DNA from: Chondromyces crocatus
GTDB taxonomy: Bacteria > Myxococcota_A > Polyangia > Polyangiales > Polyangiaceae
Assembly (NCBI RefSeq): GCF_001189295.1
Contig: NZ_CP012159.1
Location: forward strand, 248,001-312,000
Direction of reading: 5' to 3'
Length of the DNA stretch: 64,000 bases
Shown: positions 53,692 to 61,997 of the stretch, in pieces
Layout: the number at the start of each line of letters is the position of its first letter
How positions within the stretch are numbered: the first letter of the stretch is position 1
Notes under the pieces: model-generated
Told to the model about the DNA's origin: nothing
Database searches by the model: none
Seen by the model: the letters and a program-made list of their open reading frames with translations, nothing else
Translations under genes and position numbers: made by a program

Positions 53692-54214
53692 TCCCGATCG
53701 GGTCCACCGAGAAAACGTCCGTCACACGGAGCCGCTGCGTGAGGTCGTCACCCGACACCCCTTGAGCCCGCATCACGGACTCCGCCTGAGCGCGATCCAC
53801 GACCAGTCCTGGCAGGTTCTCCGTGCAGACGAAGCGCGTCCCCTCCACCGTGCACACGCCGTCACCGTGCGGGCCTGCCGAGACCGGGAATGACGTCGCA
53901 CCGGCGGGGAATCGGCCTTCGAGCTCCACCTGCTGCACCGTGCCGACGATCCAGGTCGGGAAGGTGTACTCGATCTTCACCCAGTCCCCCTCCTCACGGT
54001 CGAGTTCCGTATCCGGGGCCGGGTACGTCGCCCACGGCTCCAGCTCCTCGGGCACTGGAACCCGGTAGAGCGCGTTCGTGACGCGCATCGCCTCCCCGTC
54101 GTCGTCGTCCCGATCGCCGCTCCCACCGTCAGCTCCGCTGCAACCGGCGACGCATGCGGCCAGCAGCGGAGCGATCAAGCACGAACCCCACCAGTTCTCA
54201 GCTCTCATCGACAT
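53669..54214 (-). CDS. Hypothetical lipoprotein (181 aa)
   Basis: Signal peptide with lipobox VAGC (Cys25) followed by an acidic linker GSGDRDDDDGEA. The mature part is beta-rich with a Cys pair in DGVCTVEGTRFVC. It overlaps the start of the upstream regulator stop by 17 bases on the same strand and the third PAS-STAS gene by 23 bases at its 3' end. Starts 54214 or 54208. No family recognised. Confidence 0.72.
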   Translation of the reverse strand: MSMRAENWWGSCLIAPLLAACVAGCSGADGGSGDRDDDDGEAMRVTNALYRVPVPEELEPWATYPAPDTELDREEGDWVKIEYTFPTWIVGTVQQVELEGRFPAGATSFPVSAGPHGDGVCTVEGTRFVCTENLPGLVVDRAQAESVMRAQGVSGDDLTQRLRVTDVFSVDPIGIIEFDVP

Positions 54215-56162
54215 GGCTCCCTATCCCGTACCGCGTGTTCTTTCCCTTCCCCCAGCGCAGCAGGACGCCCCGCTCGACCAGGGGACGCAGACGCCGCAGC
54301 GCCGTCATCTCCGACACCCCGAGCCGGGTCGCCAGCTCGCTGCTCGACGCCGGCCCTCCTCGGGCAAGTAGCGCAACGATCGCGTCCTCTCCCGAAACGG
54401 ACGCAGAGAGGGCAGACGATGAGGGCGCGTTCGGGGTGGGCACGCCACTCGAGGTCGCCGGCTGCCCCTCGGGCCCCTCGCTTCTCCCGGTCTCGGCCCC
54501 TGCCGCCCCGGGTTGGCTGCCCAGCGGCATGCCGGCCAGATCCACGAGGGCGACCCCCGACGCGAGCTGATAGCCACCCGACGCGGCCTCGACCCAGTGT
54601 CCGCGCACGCCGAGCAGCGCCCGGAGCCGGCTCACCGCCGTGTGGACGACGGGATCATGCGCCTCGGGGCGGTAGCTACCGATGCCCCACACCAGCCGGA
54701 GCAGCTCCTCCTTGCTTCGTCGCGCGCCGCCAATGAGCGCTCGCAAGAATGCCCTCATGCCGTCCGACACCTCGCTCATCACCAGCACGTTGCCGTGGTC
54801 CTCCACCACCAGCCGACGGTCGAGCAGCATCAAACGCCTGCCCGGCTCGAGCCCCAGACAGAGCGGCAAAAGCCCCCAGTGACCACTCGCGATCACCCGC
54901 GAGCCCAGCTCCGGCGAGCCCCGCAGGCACGCCGCGACGAGCGCACCCAGCCGGTCCTCGTCGAGCATCTCGGCCCCGGGCAGCCCCGGCGTTTGGGGCT
55001 CCCCTCCCCGCGCGCGCAGCCACGCCCGCGAGATCCCCGAGCGGCGATGCAGCGCGCGGAGCCGCTCGTCGAGCCGTGCCTGTTCCTCGGCGTCCGCGGT
55101 CGCCAGCATCTCCATGCACGACACATCGAACTCGAGCACCGTATCCTCGTGTGCGCCCACGAGCACGCGCGCCTCGCTCACGAACGGCGCGATGCTCGCC
55201 GCCCCGTAGCGAAGCCGCGCCACGTTCGCGCAGCCGAGGAGGAAGCGGATCCTCGCCCGCACGTCGCCCCCGTCAGGAAGCTGCTCGGTCCCGAGCCGCT
55301 CCAGGAGTCCCCAGGCCGCGTCGCCCTCTCCGGCGAGCGCATGCTGCGAGGCCAGCTCGATGCACAGCGAGCGCTGCGAGTACGAATCGTCGGGTCGCGC
55401 CTTCGCAAGGAGCTCCTTCAGCGTGGCGATGGCCTCACGGACCGGCAGCACCCCGAAGCGTGCTCGGTAGATCCCCAGCGCGAAATCGAGCGCCGCCGCA
55501 TTCTTCTCCAGGGAGAGCGACCGGGCGAGCGTCCGCGCCGTCTCCAGCAGAGACAGGCCTTCCTGCACCGCACCGAGCTGGACGAGCACGTGCCCGCGCA
55601 GGTCCGTCGCAAGGAAGCGCCCGTAAGGAAAAGCGGCGAGGAACGCATACTCCAAGGCGCGGAGTGCATGGCGCGCGGCCTGACGGAGCCGACCCGTGAA
55701 GTAGCGGTAACACCCCATCCCCTGCAGCACGTAGAAGCGCGACAGCGGCCCGGCGTGGCGCGATGCGGCCTGCAGGTTCAGCGAGAACTCCTGCCTGGCC
55801 TCGTCGAGCCGACCCGCCCTGCAGTACGCGACGCCGAGGAAGAACCGCGCGGCGACGAGGCTCGGCCTCGCCTCCGGTGCCTCCTTGCGCCGGCAGTGCC
55901 CCGAGAAGAGCGCCCGCGCCTCCTCGAGCCGCCCCATGAACGCCAGCGCTCCCACGAGGAACGGAAGGTCCCCGGCCTGGGTCGCCCCGTCGGGCCCATC
56001 GACGTGCTCACGCACGATGTCCGCGTAGCGCCCCGCGTAGAAGCGCTCGGCGATGGAGGGACCCCGAACCCGCCGTGCTTTTCGTGGACCCATGGCGCCC
56101 GCGATCCCGAACTCTAGCGGTCTGCTCGGCGATGCCAAGCCACAGGGCAGCTCGATCATCAT
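54198..56162 (-). CDS. TPR-containing transcriptional regulator with two HTH regions (654 aa)
   Basis: Residues about 35-400 are TPR-like helical repeats (LPFLVGALAFMGRLEEARALF, FFLGVAYCRAGRLDEARQEF, LGVLPVREAIATLKELL). About 450-545 form an OmpR/SARP-type winged helix (SKEELLRLVWGIGSYRPEAH, VHTAVSRLRALLG, EAASGGYQLAS). After a Gly/Pro/Ser-rich linker a second, MarR/DeoR-like HTH ends the chain (EDAIVALLARGGPASSSELA, LGVSEMTALRRLR, LLRWGKGKNTRY). ATG 56162 has a GAGAGGACCGGTGAGGG leader; ATG 56093 is an alternative. The downstream lipoprotein overlaps it by 17 bases and may be its target. Confidence 0.85.
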   Translation of the reverse strand: MMIELPCGLASPSRPLEFGIAGAMGPRKARRVRGPSIAERFYAGRYADIVREHVDGPDGATQAGDLPFLVGALAFMGRLEEARALFSGHCRRKEAPEARPSLVAARFFLGVAYCRAGRLDEARQEFSLNLQAASRHAGPLSRFYVLQGMGCYRYFTGRLRQAARHALRALEYAFLAAFPYGRFLATDLRGHVLVQLGAVQEGLSLLETARTLARSLSLEKNAAALDFALGIYRARFGVLPVREAIATLKELLAKARPDDSYSQRSLCIELASQHALAGEGDAAWGLLERLGTEQLPDGGDVRARIRFLLGCANVARLRYGAASIAPFVSEARVLVGAHEDTVLEFDVSCMEMLATADAEEQARLDERLRALHRRSGISRAWLRARGGEPQTPGLPGAEMLDEDRLGALVAACLRGSPELGSRVIASGHWGLLPLCLGLEPGRRLMLLDRRLVVEDHGNVLVMSEVSDGMRAFLRALIGGARRSKEELLRLVWGIGSYRPEAHDPVVHTAVSRLRALLGVRGHWVEAASGGYQLASGVALVDLAGMPLGSQPGAAGAETGRSEGPEGQPATSSGVPTPNAPSSSALSASVSGEDAIVALLARGGPASSSELATRLGVSEMTALRRLRPLVERGVLLRWGKGKNTRYGIGSHVDES

Positions 56163-56246
56163 CCCTCACCGGTCCTCTCCGATCCTCGTGTGTTTCCGGC
56201 CATCGAACGGACGCAGCATCCCCGCGCGAAGCAGACATCGCCCACC

Positions 56247-57179
56247 TCAGGGGAGGTGGATGCGTCCGGGCGCACCGTTCGCTCCCTGCTCGGTGTGGCA
56301 GCGGTTGCAGTCACCGCTCGCCTGCGGCGTGTTCATGACCCGCTCCTTGCCGTTCGCGACCACCTTGGCCCGAATGGGAAACGTCAAGGCGCCCGCCCGC
56401 CGGGGCAGGTGGAAGTTCCCCGTCGGCTCGAGGGGTAGAGAATAGGTTCGGTTCTGGGCGTCAGTGATGACGACCCGCACCTCGTCGGTACCGTCATCCA
56501 CGCCGTAACAGAGATCAGGCTCGTGGAGGGTCGGGTACACCGTCCCTCCGAGCACCACGAAATCATCGTCATCATCGTCATCGTCGAAATCGCCACTCTC
56601 GGCGTGACAGGTGATGCAGGCGCGACCCGGGTTCATCCACGGCCCTTCCTCGTCGAGCTCCCCGCCCCGCGGGTGCGGGTTGTCGTCGCCCATCTTCCAG
56701 AACCGCTCGCTCGTGCAGACCGTCGCCACCGGGCCGGCCCCTCCGTCGCCGCACGCGCCACGCGGCATCCCCGCATCGAGCCAGGCCTCGAGCACGGCAC
56801 GCTCGGCCGCGGGCACGGTGGGGCCACTCCCAGGAGGCATGGGCGCCGCCGTCGACGCCATGCGCTCCACGGAGAGCGCACCCACGCTCCGCGTCGGATC
56901 CGACACCGCGTTCGCCGCGAGGTCCTCGTACGTCACGAGGGCCATCGGCGCGGACGGCGTGCTCCCGTGACAGCTCCGGCAGTGCGTCGCCAGCACCGCG
57001 TCGACGTCACACGGCAAACCGCGGTCTGCCCCGGTGCCGCTTCCCCCTTGCCCCACCGGACCCCCGGCGCCGCTGCCCGAAGGCTCGGCGTCCGCACCGT
57101 CACCCGAAGGGAGAAAGCAGCCGGCGGCAGCGGAGAGCACGACCGTGAACGGCAACAGCACACGAAGCAACAGGCTCAT
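56247..57179 (-). CDS. Tri-haem cytochrome c lipoprotein (310 aa)
   Basis: Signal peptide with lipobox SAAAGC (Cys21). Three c-type haem sites CRSCH, CITCH and CNRCH are spread over the chain, with a Gly/Asp/Ser-rich N-terminal linker and an acidic run of eight Asp (DFDDDDDDDDF) after the second haem. The C-terminal part has GGTVYPTLHEPDLCYGVDD and TEQGANGAPGRIHLP. An outer-membrane or periplasmic electron carrier is likely. Start ATG 57179. It lies 79 bases downstream of a YceI gene on the same strand. Relics of a second copy occur at 59698-59860. Confidence 0.88.
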   Translation of the reverse strand: MSLLLRVLLPFTVVLSAAAGCFLPSGDGADAEPSGSGAGGPVGQGGSGTGADRGLPCDVDAVLATHCRSCHGSTPSAPMALVTYEDLAANAVSDPTRSVGALSVERMASTAAPMPPGSGPTVPAAERAVLEAWLDAGMPRGACGDGGAGPVATVCTSERFWKMGDDNPHPRGGELDEEGPWMNPGRACITCHAESGDFDDDDDDDDFVVLGGTVYPTLHEPDLCYGVDDGTDEVRVVITDAQNRTYSLPLEPTGNFHLPRRAGALTFPIRAKVVANGKERVMNTPQASGDCNRCHTEQGANGAPGRIHLP

Positions 57180-57258
57180 CGTCGACACCCTCGGTGACGG
57201 TGATGGAGCGGCGCCCAGGCGCGCCTCGGGGCGCACCAGCACCGCTCCGAGGTGCAGC

Positions 57259-57801
57259 TCAGGAGTCGACGACGTTGAACGTCACCGCCACGTCGACGTC
57301 AGGCTTGACCGAGAGCCCCATGTAGCTCGGCTTCTCGATGCCGAACGCGGTCATGTCGACGCGCACGCTGCCGGACACCGCGTGACCCGAGCCGCCCTTC
57401 TTCGCCTCGTACTTGAACTTCACCGGCTTCGTCTGCCCGTGCAGGTCGAGCTGCCCCGTCGCCTCGCCCCCACCGACGGCGGGGTAGCCAATGGCCGCCT
57501 TGGTGACGATCAGCTTCGCGTTCGGGAATTTGCCGACCTCCAGGTACTTCTCCTTCATGTGCTTGTTGCGCAGCTCGATCCCCGTATCGAGCTTGGCGAG
57601 GGGGATCACGATCGTCACGCTGTCGGCGGTGTCGCTGACGCGCACCTCGTCCGACTTGCCGACGATGCTCAGACCGGCGGGCCCCACCGCCTTGAACTCC
57701 ACCGTGGCAGCGCCCGTCGAGGCGAGCTTGGCGTGGGCGGTGAGCGCGGCCCCTGCCGTGAAGGCCGAAGCAAAGAGACCAACATGGAGCCAACGATGCA
57801 T
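57259..57801 (-). CDS. YceI-family secreted protein, copy 1 (180 aa)
   Basis: Signal peptide (VGLFASAFTAGAALTAHA) and a YceI lipocalin-like barrel: TIVIPLAKLDTGIELRNKHM, FPNAKLIVTKAAIGYP, GQLDLHGQTKPVKFKYEA and FGIEKPSYMGL. YceI proteins bind polyisoprenoids such as ubiquinone or similar lipids in the periplasm and are often found beside cytochromes. Nearly the same length and core as the copy at 60076-60618. Start ATG 57801. It precedes the tri-haem gene. Confidence 0.94.
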   Translation of the reverse strand: MHRWLHVGLFASAFTAGAALTAHAKLASTGAATVEFKAVGPAGLSIVGKSDEVRVSDTADSVTIVIPLAKLDTGIELRNKHMKEKYLEVGKFPNAKLIVTKAAIGYPAVGGGEATGQLDLHGQTKPVKFKYEAKKGGSGHAVSGSVRVDMTAFGIEKPSYMGLSVKPDVDVAVTFNVVDS

Positions 57802-57964
57802 GATCCATTCTCCCTTTCGGGGACGGCCGACCTCGCGTCAGCCGTCGTGAGGATCATGTGCAACACGATTCCCCCCAGCTCCAGTAACGCCCCCTGACCC
57901 GTGTGTTGGGAATCCGGGCCGCGCCTGCAGGCTGGCGATGGGAGGTGTCGAGAGGTGCTCTGAC

Positions 57965-58486
57965 CTAAGGCTTCTTCCGGTTCTTGAGCCGGTCCTGGAG
58001 CGCTCGCTGCCGCAGGTAGCGGCGCGCCAGCATGGTCATGGAGAGGATGCCACCGACGGTCGTCAGCACCCCGCGCCAGTTGCGGGTCCCGATCGGCGCC
58101 GCCTGGCACCCGTACTCCGCAACCAGCGGCCCGTCGGCCCCCGCGCCGACGTTGGGATCGGTTCCCTGGCGCAGCTCCTCGATGTCCGGCACCCCGTCAC
58201 CGTCGCTGTCCTTCCCGGCGCCCTCGAGCGCCTGGAGGGCGAGCACGAGCGAATCCTCGTCGTAAGGAACGAGCCCACGGCTGAGCATGCTCTCTCCGAA
58301 CGGGGTGGTCACCGTTCCCGCCGTCGCCGAGCCCTGATGGCAGATCGAACAATCCGGCGCCGCATCGAGCCCGAGCTCGGACTGGATGCGTGGAGGGAAG
58401 TTCGGCGTCGCGTGGGCCTGTCCCGCCAGTGCCGTGGTGAGGACCACGAACGCCGCGGTGAGGAAGGTCTTCTCAGAGGAAAACAT
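57965..58486 (-). CDS. Mono-haem cytochrome with thrombospondin type-3 calcium repeat (173 aa)
   Basis: Signal peptide (TFLTAAFVVLTTALAGQAHA), one haem site CSICH, then KDSDGDGVPDIEELRQGTDPN, a thrombospondin type-3 calcium repeat, and a hydrophobic segment GVLTTVGGILSMTMLARRYL before a basic tail (RLKNRKKP) that may anchor it in the membrane. Start 58486 overlaps the stop of the haem-porin gene by 14 bases, so they are co-translated. Calcium binding may stabilise the haem protein. Confidence 0.85.
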   Translation of the reverse strand: MFSSEKTFLTAAFVVLTTALAGQAHATPNFPPRIQSELGLDAAPDCSICHQGSATAGTVTTPFGESMLSRGLVPYDEDSLVLALQALEGAGKDSDGDGVPDIEELRQGTDPNVGAGADGPLVAEYGCQAAPIGTRNWRGVLTTVGGILSMTMLARRYLRQRALQDRLKNRKKP

Positions 58487-59726
58487 GGAGCTGCCCCAGG
58501 AGGGAGGTCACGCCCGCGCGGCTGCCCGCGATCGGCACGTTGCGGTAATTGAAGTCGAACCTCACGTCCGCGTGAGGCGCAAAGAACCAGTTCGCCGAGA
58601 GCCAGCCGCCGAGCGAGGCCCCTTGCGCCGAGAAGTCGTTGTTGAGCACCTCGCCGGTACCGATGAAGTGGACGCCCTGGATCGGCTCCACGTCGACCTG
58701 GAGCATGCCGGTCGCGCCAGCCTGGATCGAGGCGTCTCTCGAGGAGCGCATCAAGAAATCGCCCTCGGCCATGATCACCACGGGCTTGACCGGCACGTAG
58801 CGCGCGAACACCCCGTGCGCGTGCCGGAAGAGCGGCGCCTGCGTCGCGAGATCGGTATCGGTGTACGTGATCAAGCTCGACACGCCGACGGCGAGGTTTT
58901 GACCGAACGCGCGCTCGACGTAGCCGGAGTAGCCGCGCTCTCGCAGGTCGGGGGGTGAAAGCTGGAGGTTGCCGATGATGGCCATCACCTCCATGCGCCA
59001 GGCATCCTCCACGTAGCTGAACGCAAGGCCGTGCTGCTGGGCCGCGTTGATGTCGGTGAGCGTCGCCGACCTCGCCCACATCGTGTGCTCGATGATCCGC
59101 AGGCCGTACGGGAGGTTCATGCGGCCCGCGCGCAGCATGAACGCCTCGCTCTCGCCGAGCACGACGCCGGCCCAGTGCTGTCTCGACACGAGCCGGTGCT
59201 CTTCACCGTGGGTCACCGACGCGCCGAGCGCACCCTCGGGGACGTACCCCAGCGACACCGAGGCGCGGAAACGATCGATCACCGCACCCGCTGCGGCGTC
59301 GGCTTGCATGAGCATGTACCGGGTGACGGTGGGGGCAGGCGACGGAGGTCGCACGTGCAGCAGCAAGCTGCGGACGTCGGCCTGGACGAGCAGCTGCTCC
59401 GGCAGGGGGATGGCCCCGAACAGGAAGCCGCCGAGCTTCGAGGGGTCCTCGTCCGCCGGTGGCTCACCGTAGCGCGTGCGGAGGAGGACTTCGCTTTGCG
59501 CCCGCCCGTAGAGCGTCATCAACCCGGCGCCCGACGGGTCGATGTGGCACGTCGAGCAGCTCGTGTAGTCATGCCGGATCATCCACGGGTACGCCCACGC
59601 GCGCTCGCCGACGAGCAGCACGAACAGCGGGAGGACCAGCGCCAGCAGCAGACGCGGGAGGCGCTGGCTGCGCCCCCGGGAGCGACGAACGCCTCGCTCA
59701 GGACAGATGGGTTCGACCAGGAGCAC
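58473..59726 (-). CDS. Haem-c / outer-membrane beta-barrel (porin-like) fusion (417 aa)
   Basis: A signal peptide (RLLLALVLPLFVLLVGERAWA) is followed by one haem site CSTCH close to the mature N-terminus (about residue 60), then roughly 340 residues of alternating amphipathic strands of an outer-membrane barrel (GFLFGAIPLPEQLLVQADVR, AFMLRAGRMNLPYGLRI, GLAFSYVEDAWRMEV, FAPHADVRFDFNYRN) ending with aromatic LHVFL. The layout is that of Cyc2-type fused cytochrome-porins, though family membership is unproved. Start: GTG 59726 behind CAGGGAAAATACG is favoured over GTG 59765; that 5' end lies in relic sequence of a cytochrome gene. Overlaps the next gene by 14 bases. Confidence 0.8.
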   Translation of the reverse strand: MLLVEPICPERGVRRSRGRSQRLPRLLLALVLPLFVLLVGERAWAYPWMIRHDYTSCSTCHIDPSGAGLMTLYGRAQSEVLLRTRYGEPPADEDPSKLGGFLFGAIPLPEQLLVQADVRSLLLHVRPPSPAPTVTRYMLMQADAAAGAVIDRFRASVSLGYVPEGALGASVTHGEEHRLVSRQHWAGVVLGESEAFMLRAGRMNLPYGLRIIEHTMWARSATLTDINAAQQHGLAFSYVEDAWRMEVMAIIGNLQLSPPDLRERGYSGYVERAFGQNLAVGVSSLITYTDTDLATQAPLFRHAHGVFARYVPVKPVVIMAEGDFLMRSSRDASIQAGATGMLQVDVEPIQGVHFIGTGEVLNNDFSAQGASLGGWLSANWFFAPHADVRFDFNYRNVPIAGSRAGVTSLLGQLHVFL

Positions 59727-59860
59727 CGTATTTTCCCTGCTCGGTGTGACGACCGTCGCGCACACCGCTCGATTGCGACGTGCGCATCACGCGCAACGCA
59801 CTGCACTCCATACCAAAGGTCCGGCTCGGGGAGCGTCGGAACCACATGCCCTGGGTTCCG
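59698..59860 (-). pseudogene. Decayed remnant of a tri-haem cytochrome gene
   Basis: Translating this stretch on the minus strand in two frames recovers pieces of the cytochrome at 56247-57179: one frame gives PTLPEPDLWYGV (intact copy: PTLHEPDLCYGV); another gives RVMRTSQSSGVRDGRHTEQG and GAPGRTHLS (intact copy: RVMNTPQASGDCNRCHTEQG and GAPGRIHLP). The third haem Cys residues are lost (CNRCH became RDGRH), and the pieces are joined by a deletion and frameshift. It occupies the place a cytochrome holds after the other YceI gene. Confidence 0.75.
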
Positions 59861-60075
59861 TGTCGTCCTGGTCGCCGCCCCACGCTCGACGTGACGATCG
59901 ACGTGCGACGTGCCCCCTCCACATGCCGTCCGGATCTTGGGCGCGCTCTTGTCGAGTCCGTTTCCTCCACCCCCGCACCGACGCCGGGGGCGTGGACAGA
60001 TGACCGTCGAGCAGCCGAGACCGTCGCTCTCCGCTCATGACGGCAGAGGATGCGACGGCAGCGTCTCCGTCCCGT

Positions 60076-60618
60076 TCACTGATCGTGGGTGTTGAACTTC
60101 ACGGACACATCGACGTCGGGCTTCACCGAGAGGCCCATGTAGCTCGGCTTCTCGATCCCGAAGTCCAGGATGTTGATCCGGACGCTGCCGGTCACCGCGT
60201 GGCCGTTGCCGCTCTTGGTCGCCTCGTACTTGAACTTCACGGGCTTGGTCTGACCGTGGAGCTTGAGCTGCCCCGTCGCCTCGCCCGCGCCGACCGTGGG
60301 GTAGCTGATGGCCGCCTTCGGCACGACCAGCTCGGCCTGCGGGTACTTGGCGGTCTCCAGGTACTTCTCCTTCATGTGCTTGTTGCGCAGCTCGATGCCC
60401 GTATCGAGCTTCGCGAGCGGGACCACGATGTGCACGCTGTCGGCGCTGTCGCTGGCGCGCAGCTCGTCCGACTTGCCCACGATGCTCAGCCCGGCCGGCC
60501 CGGTGGCCTTGAACTCCACGGAAGACGACCCATGCGAGGCGAGCTTCGCGTGCGCGGACAGTGCGAAGCCCGCGGTGAGCACCGAGGCGACGACACCGAC
60601 ATAAAGCGAACGATTCAT
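60076..60618 (-). CDS. YceI-family secreted protein, copy 2 (180 aa)
   Basis: Signal peptide (VGVVASVLTAGFALSAHA) and the YceI barrel: VPLAKLDTGIELRNKHMKEK, GQLKLHGQTKPVKFKYEA, FGIEKPSYMGLSVKPDVD. Same length as copy 1 and highly similar throughout, so the pair arose by duplication. Start ATG 60618. Its upstream region also resembles that of copy 1 (shared TGTTGCA and GGTCGGCCG blocks). It is the first gene of the minus-strand envelope cluster. Confidence 0.94.
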   Translation of the reverse strand: MNRSLYVGVVASVLTAGFALSAHAKLASHGSSSVEFKATGPAGLSIVGKSDELRASDSADSVHIVVPLAKLDTGIELRNKHMKEKYLETAKYPQAELVVPKAAISYPTVGAGEATGQLKLHGQTKPVKFKYEATKSGNGHAVTGSVRINILDFGIEKPSYMGLSVKPDVDVSVKFNTHDQ

Positions 60619-61148
60619 GACCTTCTTCTCCGTGCCAGGGGCGGCCGACCCGTCGCCAACCGCTTGGTGACTATTTGCAACAGGACGCCTCGACGTTCCA
60701 CTGACGCGCGCGTCGGAAACCGGGGAGGAGCCTGCATGGGCGTTGGACGACAGCTTATCTCCGAAAGTCAAACCGTGAGGTGCGATGTGTGGATGACGCT
60801 GCCGGCATCCATCGATCCAGCGACGGCGAAGACCCACAGGGGAGGCGTGCCCGACATCCTCTCCATCGGTGGTTCACCGCCATGACGCCATGGCGTCACC
60901 GTGGCAGCTCGGCACACCGAGCGTCGCCCGCCCACGGTGCGCCCCCGTCCCACCGATCACCTCGCCTGTCGGAATCGTGCTCCTGCACCGACCGCTCAGG
61001 ATCCCCAGGCGCGCTCCGTAGCCGACATCACCCCTGCGCGAGCCGACATCACCCCCGCGCGCGTGCAGGGCGAAGACGTCCACCGCCGCGCGACCGACGC
61101 CGCCACCATCGGCCCGAACGTGCCCGCCGCACACGACGGGTCATGGTC
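60619..61148. other. Intergenic region upstream of YceI copy 2
   Basis: No gene I can support in 530 bases. Nearest the YceI start it shares TGTTGCA and GGTCGGCCG blocks with the upstream region of YceI copy 1 (about 57802-57890), pointing to duplicated promoter or leader signals. A 21-bp direct repeat pair, agccgacatcacccYgcgcg, lies at about 61020-61061. Copy 1 has a GG-N10-GC spacing like a sigma-54 promoter ahead of TGTTGCA, copy 2 only GG-N9-GC; this is weak. Confidence 0.4.
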
Positions 61149-61883
61149 TCAGCCCGTGACCGCCCGGAGCGCCACTTCCAGCTTGGCGGCGACGGCGCCC
61201 ACCTCGCTCCGGTCCACGCCCAGCGTCTCGGCCGCGCTCGCGTCGCTCATCGCCCCCTCCTCGATGAGGAGCGCTGCATAACGACGACCGAGGTCCGGTG
61301 TCTTCCTGAGGACTTCCACCACGTCGATCGACAGCTCGGGGTTCACCCGCGCCGCGCTCAGCATCTGCTCCACCCGACCGGCGCGCGCCTCCCCGCTCGC
61401 GTCGTCACCTGTGGCTTTCACGCCTCTGCGCGCCGGCGGCCTGGCCGGAGCCGCAGGCTTCTCCAGCAAGAAGTCCGCGGCTCCCCGCTTCCTCGCGAGA
61501 TCGCGGAGGACCTCCTCCGACGTCTCGAGCGCGCCGTCGTTGAAGAGCACCAGGGCCTCACCCGTCTTCTCCAGCAGGAAGCGGAGCATTGAGACCTGCA
61601 CGGCGTCCACGTCGAGGTCCCCCGGGCGCTCCAGGATCATCATCGAGCGGCACGCCTCGAAGCGCGCCGTGACCGAGGCCGGGATCGACTTCCGGGACCG
61701 TCGGTAAAGCGCCTCGAGCTCGTCGAGGGTGGGCAGCTTGCTGCTCGCCAGCACCTCGGCGTACTCGTCCTCGCTGTCACGGTGAGCCTCCAGGTAGGCC
61801 TCGAGCACGCGCTCACACTCGTCTTCGAGGGCGCGCATCGCCTCCGGCGCGAGCGGGCTGTAGATCCACCAGGTAGCGCTCAT
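61149..61883 (-). CDS. Hypothetical protein (244 aa)
   Basis: No recognised family. Start ATG 61883 (MSATWWIYSPLAPEAMRALE) opens a helical, acidic protein with LDELEALYRRSRKS, then a middle FLLEKTGEALVLFNDGALET, a Pro/Ala/Arg linker (LEKPAAPARPPARRG) and a C-terminal helical region with DASAAETLGVDRSEVGAVAA, which resembles a small helix-turn-helix. No signal peptide or membrane helix. Neighbours give no clear link. Confidence 0.65.
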   Translation of the reverse strand: MSATWWIYSPLAPEAMRALEDECERVLEAYLEAHRDSEDEYAEVLASSKLPTLDELEALYRRSRKSIPASVTARFEACRSMMILERPGDLDVDAVQVSMLRFLLEKTGEALVLFNDGALETSEEVLRDLARKRGAADFLLEKPAAPARPPARRGVKATGDDASGEARAGRVEQMLSAARVNPELSIDVVEVLRKTPDLGRRYAALLIEEGAMSDASAAETLGVDRSEVGAVAAKLEVALRAVTG

Positions 61884-61997
61884 GGCGGGGGAGATACCCG
61901 ATGTCCCGGAGCCGAACAAGCGCCGCCCGGGCCCTCGCCGCACCTGACCTCACGGCTTCGGAGAGCGGGCGAAGTCACCCGCTGCAGGGTCCAGGGA

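Noticed and set aside
57802-57900. Sigma-54 promoter upstream of YceI copy 1
   Set aside because: GG-N10-GC spacing is met but the flanking bases are poor, and the homologous region of copy 2 has the wrong spacing.
60780-61592. 270-codon plus-strand frame across the gap after YceI copy 2
   Set aside because: Ser/Arg/His/Pro-rich composition, no ribosome site, and it runs into the antisense of a better minus-strand gene.
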